Shown here one piece after another: positions 58,995 through 64,000 of a DNA stretch of 64,000 bases; within the stretch, counting starts at the first letter, position 1; the number at the start of each line of letters is the position of its first letter. The translations under genes were made by a program, and so were the position numbers. Under the pieces are notes generated by a model. The model worked only from the letters and a program-made list of their open reading frames with translations, was not told the origin of the DNA and searched no databases. The stretch comes from Hibiscus mutabilis (taxonomy: Eukaryota > Streptophyta > Magnoliopsida > Malvales > Malvaceae): NCBI GenBank assembly GCA_019671005.1, contig CM033719.1, positions 20,138,750 to 20,202,749 on the forward strand. The letters are read 5' to 3'.

Positions 58995-59160
58995 CAATAT
59001 AAGAATCTCATAGTTTTCTTCCACTTTTTCCCAAAGATCTACAGCCTCCTGGTAAGTCTCCATATGTACTGCTCAAACCTGATAATTGTCTCCTTCAAAA
59101 ATTGGTATTGCAATCAAAGAGAAATTAGTTTTACATTCCACGAGGTAGCAAGCACTAACA
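58995..59160 (-). pseudogene. Copia-type gag (UBN2/DUF4219) remnant, upstream part
   Basis: Minus strand: IPIFEGDNYQV, a stop, AVHMETYQEAVDLWEKVEEN and YEILILPTNP. These match the start of UBN2-type Gag (normally IPIFEGENYQVWAVRM...). It joins 48771 after removal of copy 3 and its TSD. The Trp codon in QVWAV is a TGA stop here. The sequence upstream of IPIF cannot be read. It lies 3' of, and in the same direction as, the GRAS pseudogene. Confidence 0.82.
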
Positions 59161-59351
59161 CAAGTCCCTTAAGAAAAAAAAAATATTTGTTACCAATTGT
59201 TGGCAGTAAAGAAAACTCAAATGATGAAAACTGAACATTCTTTATTATTCAACAATGTTCATAATTTAAACAAAGTAAAAACAACAACCTACTAACATGT
59301 TTATAAACTTAAATGCAAATAATAAATTGACTAAAAATAGCAAGCACTAAC
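59146..59351. repeat. 15 bp direct repeat pair flanking about 176 bp
   Basis: tagcaagcactaaca occurs at about 59145-59159 and again at about 59336-59350. The segment between begins with an A-run (59169-59181). It may be a target duplication of a small retroposed piece or chance. It lies between the UBN2 and GRAS remnants. Confidence 0.4.
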
Positions 59352-59419
59352 AGCAGTCTTAAACACATCAACTAACAATGGATATCATCTATCTTGAGTT
59401 TACATTGTTTCTAGTGTTG

Positions 59420-60676
59420 AACTATGTTATCTCAACTAACAATCGTTGTTGCAGTTCTATGATCATCAGCCGATATAGCCTGTGAACAGAGAATTAGAAG
59501 AGCCCTTAAATCCACTGTTTCTTTCTTCCCTTGTTTTTTAGACCGAGTTTTCGCAACACCAGATCCATTTAACTGTTCTTTCTGCTGCAAGGCTTTGGTT
59601 TCTCTGTGCTTCATGCTTTCATCATCAATGCAACAGATAGGTTGTCCTTCAGGATAGAGTAACACCGTATCAAATATATCCGACAATTCACTCTCTTCCG
59701 TATAAGTTGCAGATTGCTTGTTACTCCTTTCTTCTTCCGAATCCTCAGCAACTCCGTTCATGATTTTTCCTACCCCTCAACCCACCTTGACGAAGTATTC
59801 GGAGCCTTCCCCTTTTGTTCCATAGGAAATGCATTGCTTTCCAGATCAATAAGCAGTTGATTACTACCAGGGAGGAATTTACTGGCTTCCTCGAACCCTC
59901 TTTGGAACTGCAAAACAGATTCCTTATGATTGAAAATGTTCTGAGCTAGAAGCTCGCTCACAGAAGATTCCATCATCCCATTACTTGTGTTACTCAAGCT
60001 ATTAGTTGAGTTGACAGGTAATTGCAAACTCGGCTGTTGCAAAGTGGGCCGGAAATTGCAGTCACTATTAAGGGGAGCTTGCAACAAGGAAGGAGCCGGC
60101 CCTCGAACCTCACCAACCCCCTGATGATCAATATAATTACCAATTCCATTGTTGATGCCAATACTAGTAGTACTATCAGAAAGATTACATTCAGGACTCT
60201 CTAAATTCTGATTGAGCAAAATTTGGGCTGAATATTTTGAGGATATTGCTCAACAAGGACTTCATATAATGATTTCTCGGTGTCTTTAAGAGCCAAATAG
60301 TCATTAAACATATGAGGCTCCTCCAAGTTCTCTTCTGTGAGCATCTGAGTTATGAACTTGAGAACTGGACCGGTCGAGTCACTGTCATCCGACGGTGACA
60401 AAGACTCCCCATCCAGACTCCAGCCTGTGGATGTAGAAACCGAGCTCGCATCCCTTACGGAAACGGGTTGAAGAAAAGTATAAGGCTGGGTTCAGAAGGT
60501 GCAACTGGAACATTCAAATTCATATCCACAAAATTAAGATCTGGAGAAGGGTCGATGAACTCGAATCCGATAGTTCCATTTGAGTACTGACCAGATCTGA
60601 GTTGAAATGTATCATCTAAATCCTCAACAGTAAAGCCGTTTATATAATCTGATAATTCAGTGGATTTTGGCTCCAT
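59420..60676 (-). pseudogene. GRAS-family transcription factor pseudogene (SCL14/SCL33-like), N-terminal part
   Basis: Starts at ATG 60676 (MEPKSTELSDYINGFTVEDL, DPSPDLNFVDMNLNVP), the N-terminus of LISCL-subgroup GRAS proteins. Further blocks are in three frames: SPSDDSDSTGPVLKFITQML (60401-60201), LESPEC...SSVSELLAQNIFNHKESVLQFQ, GFEEASKFLPGSNQLLIDLES (60219-59770), and EEERSNKQSATYTEESELSD, ETKALQQKEQLNGSGVAKTR, KKQGKKETVDLRALLILCSQ AISADDHRTA (59761-59432). The last block begins the GRAS domain. One-base shifts near 60475, 60225 and 59770 and truncation right after ISADDHRTA remove the VHIID, PFYRE and SAW regions. Family proteins have about 650-750 residues, so over half is missing. Intact relatives act in nuclear stress-response transcription. 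Confidence 0.9.
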
Positions 60677-61200
60677 GGCATCTAAAAGAAACCAAACCTA
60701 CAACCTCAAAAAGAAAGTCAAACATCCACAAAATCTATATATAATTGACATATTGCAAGACAAGAGGAACCTGAGTTTGTCTATCCCACTAACTAACTAA
60801 ATCTAAACCAAAGTCTCCATAAAAAAAAGAAACTTGGAATTTGATAACTTGAGAAATAAGCTATGTATTAAAGGAGCAACCGTTTATGGTGATTCCATGA
60901 ATAAAACCTTTGAAGATTCAAACTTTCAGATATTTAAACAAATAAGACGAAAAAGATCAGAGCTTAGAAAAGGGAACAAATAACATAAAGAATGGAATTA
61001 TACAAAAGAGAAAGACCTAATTCAGGAAAAATGATTAAAAGAAAAACTTAAGGAAAGATTGCAATAATGTGCCTTAAAATTCCTTTTAAGACAGTTGCAG
61101 AGCAGCTTGAAGAAGAAGAGAGTTGGGGTTAATACAAGAAGAGGAGAGCTTGTTTGGGGAAGAGGAAAGGTGTAATATACAGAGGAATGTCAAAATTTCA
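60677..61200 (-). other. Leader/upstream region of the GRAS pseudogene
   Basis: No open frame of interest. A-rich stretches near 60821-60830 and 61010-61035. Full genes of this subgroup often have an intron in the 5' untranslated region, and possible splice-like sequences exist, but none can be assigned safely. Confidence 0.4.
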
Positions 61201-62321
61201 ACATCCCATGTGAAACTTTGGGAAACGTGATGAACACCATGATTTTAGCTAATATTGATTCGTTAGTCAGAAGTCAAATTGGCATCTGCCGTATCTGCTA
61301 TTTTCTCCTTTGTTTCTTTTCCGCCTTTGCTGCATTTGGCAAAACTAAGCCGATATTCACTTTTAGGGAAATATTTAAAAAAACAACCTCAATTAAGATT
61401 ATGTAAAAAAAAAAAAATTTATAATTTATGTATGATAAAACTTGCATTTAAAGTTTTAAATTTGTGTTTAACCAAAAGTAAGTTTTATGTTGAGTAGATA
61501 AATAAGAAAATTAAAAAAATAATTTATAAAGTTTTTTTTAAATAAAATTTACTTTTTGTTAAGCGCAAATTTAAAATTTGCTTTTCATTAAACATAAATT
61601 TAACTTATGTGGGCTGAAAGAAATATTTTTCTATATAATCTTTGATAGTTATTTTTCTAAATAATTCTTAAAAAAGAAATATTCATTTAATTTTACCGAT
61701 GCATCTCATCCATATCTTTCCGAGTAAATCCAACATAAAGTAAGCAACCTGTACAGTATATTAAATCTTCTATTTATTGCAACAAAACTAATCATCAAAA
61801 CAAAATATAAATACAGATTTAAAAAAAAAAACTAAGAATTGTAGACTTTGGATATAATAGATTTGTGTAGAAGTAAAACTTGAAAGAGTGTTTTATTTTA
61901 GTCGAAAAGTTATAAAATGGTAGTCCAATGTAAGAAAATAATAATAAAACGGATTGTGTCGTTAAAAACTTAACCACAGATGATATAGAAGTTAACAAAA
62001 AAATGGCATAACAACAAATTTAGCCCTCAAATTTTATATTTTGTTTAAATTCAGTCTTAATTTACAAAATCAATCCTTATAATTTCAATATTCCATTTAT
62101 TTAACCCCTCTTCTAACTGATATTCCATTTCTTATCCTCTCCTCACCGAATCCAAAACACACACCAATGACAAATCTGATCACTTCTCCGACAAAACCTT
62201 CAATGACTTCTTCAACCCTTTTGCGTTCGAAACATCCTTCATCATCGCCACCATCATCAATCCAACCGCATTTGGTTGAGCATAAATTGATCAACAAGAC
62301 GTTGATTATTCATATTTTTTT
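61201..62321. other. AT-rich intergenic sequence with a foldback repeat
   Basis: No gene supported. An A-run is at 61405-61416. An imperfect inverted repeat has arms about 61423-61490 and 61542-61604 (for example aaccaaaagtaagtttta against taaaatttactttttgtt). A 66-codon minus-strand frame (62097-62297) has no recognisable motif and is rated as chance. Confidence 0.6.
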
Positions 62322-62492
62322 AGGGTAAACTACATCATATACCACAAAACTATAGTCAATGACTCGAAAATGTCACCGAACTTCAAAAACTTCAAATCTA
62401 ACACTGAATTTTAGTTTTAACTCGAAAATATCACTCCGTCGTTAACTATTTACGTCTCCGTTAAGTCAAAAATTAAAAACATGTGCTTGGAG

Positions 62493-62504
62493 GGGTTTGA
62501 ACCC
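62493..62504 (-). other. tRNA B-box-like motif in left inverted arm
   Basis: The minus strand reads gggttcaaaccc, the RNA polymerase III B-box core. It is preceded upstream by taatggttaaggctta, which is A-box/D-loop-like. The same pair is on the plus strand in the right arm (63434-63479). Confidence 0.5.
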
Positions 62505-63433
62505 AAAACCTTCAAATATAAGGCTAAGCCTTAACCATTAAATCAACAAAAAATTATATAATATTTTACCACGAATATTATATATCTCAAACTACTTGAG
62601 ATTAATTCAAATTATTTTATAAAATAAATAATAATATAAATAATATTAACACTTAAATAATATAAAATATATTATTCGCATATATATATCAATATATAAA
62701 AATAAAAATGTATTATTTTTATATTTTTTATATATTATTAATAATATAAATATATTATTTTTAAAAAATTTAGGGTTTGGGTTTTATGGTTTATTATATA
62801 ATAAAAAATTTTATAGTCTAAAGGTGATTAGAGGGTAGTATCTATTCATACATATTTTTAACTCTTGGGCATACACCTTGTAAACAAAGCGATTTGAACC
62901 CATGTCTCCAAGAATGAACATCATCCGCTTTTCCACTAGCACACTTGTTAGGTTCATTTATATACTAATATTATTTATATTATTTTTTCATAAAATAATT
63001 TGGTTGAGCCAAATAGATAAGTTTGTGTTATTTAAATAAAACTATATTATTTTTAATTTTTATACATTATTTATAATATAAATATATCAAAATATTCACA
63101 AAAATAATATATAAAAATCCTAAACCCAAATGTTTAGGGTTGAGGGTTGGAGTTTGAGGTTTGTAGGTTAGTAGTTTAGGGTTTAAAGTTTTTATATATT
63201 ATTTATAATATTAATATATTATTTTTATGAATATTTTGAATTTTTTTATAAAAATGATATATTTTTATTTATATATATTGATATAAATTTACAAATAATA
63301 TATTTACAGTATTTATATATTATAATATTATTTATAGTATTATTTATTTCATAAAATAATTTAAATTAATCTCAAGTAGCTTGGGATATATAATATTCGT
63401 GGTAAAATATTATATAATTTTATGTTTAGTCAA

Positions 63434-63479
63434 TGGTTAAGGTTTAGCCCTTATATTTGAATGTTTTGGGTTCAAACCC
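63434..63479 (+). other. tRNA-like A-box/B-box pair in right inverted arm
   Basis: tggttaaggttt (A-box-like, 63434 onward) and ggttcaaaccc (B-box, 63469-63479). Spacing is about 35 bases, compatible with a tRNA-like origin. Whether it is transcribed is unknown. Confidence 0.45.
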
Positions 63480-63697
63480 CACTAAATGCATTGTTTTAAT
63501 ATATTTTTCTCCTACAAAACAACATTGTTTTGGGCTAAATTGGGCATCAAAACAGCCGCACCAAAACGATGTCGTTTTCACTTAACGGGAACGTTAAGAG
63601 TTAACGCCAAAGTGACATTTTCGAGTTAAAAATTAAAGTTCAGTGTTAGATTTGAGTCAGAGGCCATAGTTCAGTAGTATTCAGTGTAGTTTACCCT

Positions 63698-64000
63698 TTT
63701 TTTTATTTCCCTAAGAATGTAAGTTCAAGGAAAAGTTATCTATACCCCCATCTTCTTTTGGTGTATATTAAACCCTGCGAGAAAGTTGATAACCGTCAAT
63801 AATCAATCATGAAACAACAGACATTAACAAAAGAAACAAGAGAAATGAAAAATCAATGAAAATACTGAATTGATGATGATGCTCATAAGTTATTTGACAA
63901 AACGCCAACTAATATATACACAAAACTCTTGACTGATAATCCTCACAACAACTGTTAACAAAATAACAACTCGTGAAAAAAATAGTAAAAATCTTAAATT
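63698..64000. other. Sequence right of the inverted-repeat element, nothing recognised
   Basis: About 300 bp of AT-rich sequence; no frame, RNA gene or repeat was recognised in it. Confidence 0.6.

Larger units (their letters stand above)
62322..63697. mobile_element. DNA transposon-derived element with long terminal inverted repeats (Mutator-like MITE type)
   Basis: 1376 bp. Ends agggtaaactacatc and, inverted, agggtaaactacactg. The arms pair over at least about 360 bp, including actcgaaaatgtcac, accacgaatattatatat and ctacttgagattaat. No transposase frame, so it is non-autonomous. Flanks are T-runs (seven T each side), so the target duplication cannot be resolved. Mutator-like assignment rests on the gggtaaactac terminus and the long arms, both typical for that group in plants; other superfamilies are possible. 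Confidence 0.8.

Noticed and set aside
62097..62297. 66-codon minus-strand frame in intergenic DNA
   Set aside because: No motif, no supporting neighbours; the plus strand has an equally plausible short frame, so coding direction is not supported.
63434..63486. Functional tRNA gene
   Set aside because: Only A/B-box-like motifs are present; no acceptor stem or anticodon arm pairs properly, and the same sequence is in both arms of a transposon.

Overview
This window is plant nuclear DNA, almost certainly from a eudicot. It is AT-rich, it contains no intact host gene, and nearly all of it is a nest of LTR retrotransposons of the Ty3/gypsy class (Athila-like elements and chromovirus/Tekay-like LTRs) plus one Ty1/copia element. 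The only recognisable host-gene sequence is a decayed, truncated GRAS transcription-factor gene of the SCL14/SCL33 type near the right end. A Malvaceae-like genome would fit the style of the repeats, but that is a weak guess.

Layout. (1) 1-24491: Athila-like copy 1 (plus strand), its first ~210 bp lying left of the window. Its 5' LTR is broken by a solo LTR (39-3155, TSD gctga) and by a minus-strand gypsy element with both LTRs but only a pol remnant (3289-10369, TSD actga). Its gag is broken by a second solo LTR (12265-15741, TSD ctaat). It carries gag, protease, RT, RNase H and integrase remnants and a downstream Athila-type third ORF. (2) 24492-48521: Athila-like copy 2 (minus strand), the host of copy 1. 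It is split further by a copia element (25610-29844, TSD gttta, inside the protease active-site region) and by a gypsy structure with three LTRs (31538-47220, TSD gcatc). Its 5' LTR and primer-binding site are at 47707-48521; its 3' half is outside the window. (3) 48522-59160: a copia-type gag (UBN2) remnant on the minus strand, split by Athila-like copy 3 (48772-58989, TSD gtcgg). Copy 3 is the youngest-looking and most complete element, with LTRs of 1528 and 1510 bp. (4) 59420-60676: GRAS pseudogene, minus strand. (5) 61200-64000: AT-rich intergenic DNA with a foldback repeat and a 1.4 kb element with long terminal inverted repeats.

How it fits together. Target-site duplications give an unambiguous insertion order: GRAS/UBN2 background, then copies 2 and 3, then copy 1, copia and the gypsy inside copy 2, then three chromovirus-like insertions inside copy 1. 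No element here looks able to move by itself, because every pol frame has stops or frameshifts.

Most notable. (a) The three-LTR gypsy keeps the signature of unequal LTR-LTR recombination: its middle LTR matches the right LTR on its left side and the left LTR on its right side, with a switch near 37.64-37.69 kb. (b) Copy 3 is peppered with a TTGCC-NN-GGCAA dyad in LTRs and coding linkers. In two separate pol/gag linkers it has expanded into in-frame ASAT peptide repeats, absent from related copies 1 and 2. (c) LTRs of the gypsy elements carry clusters of very short dyads.
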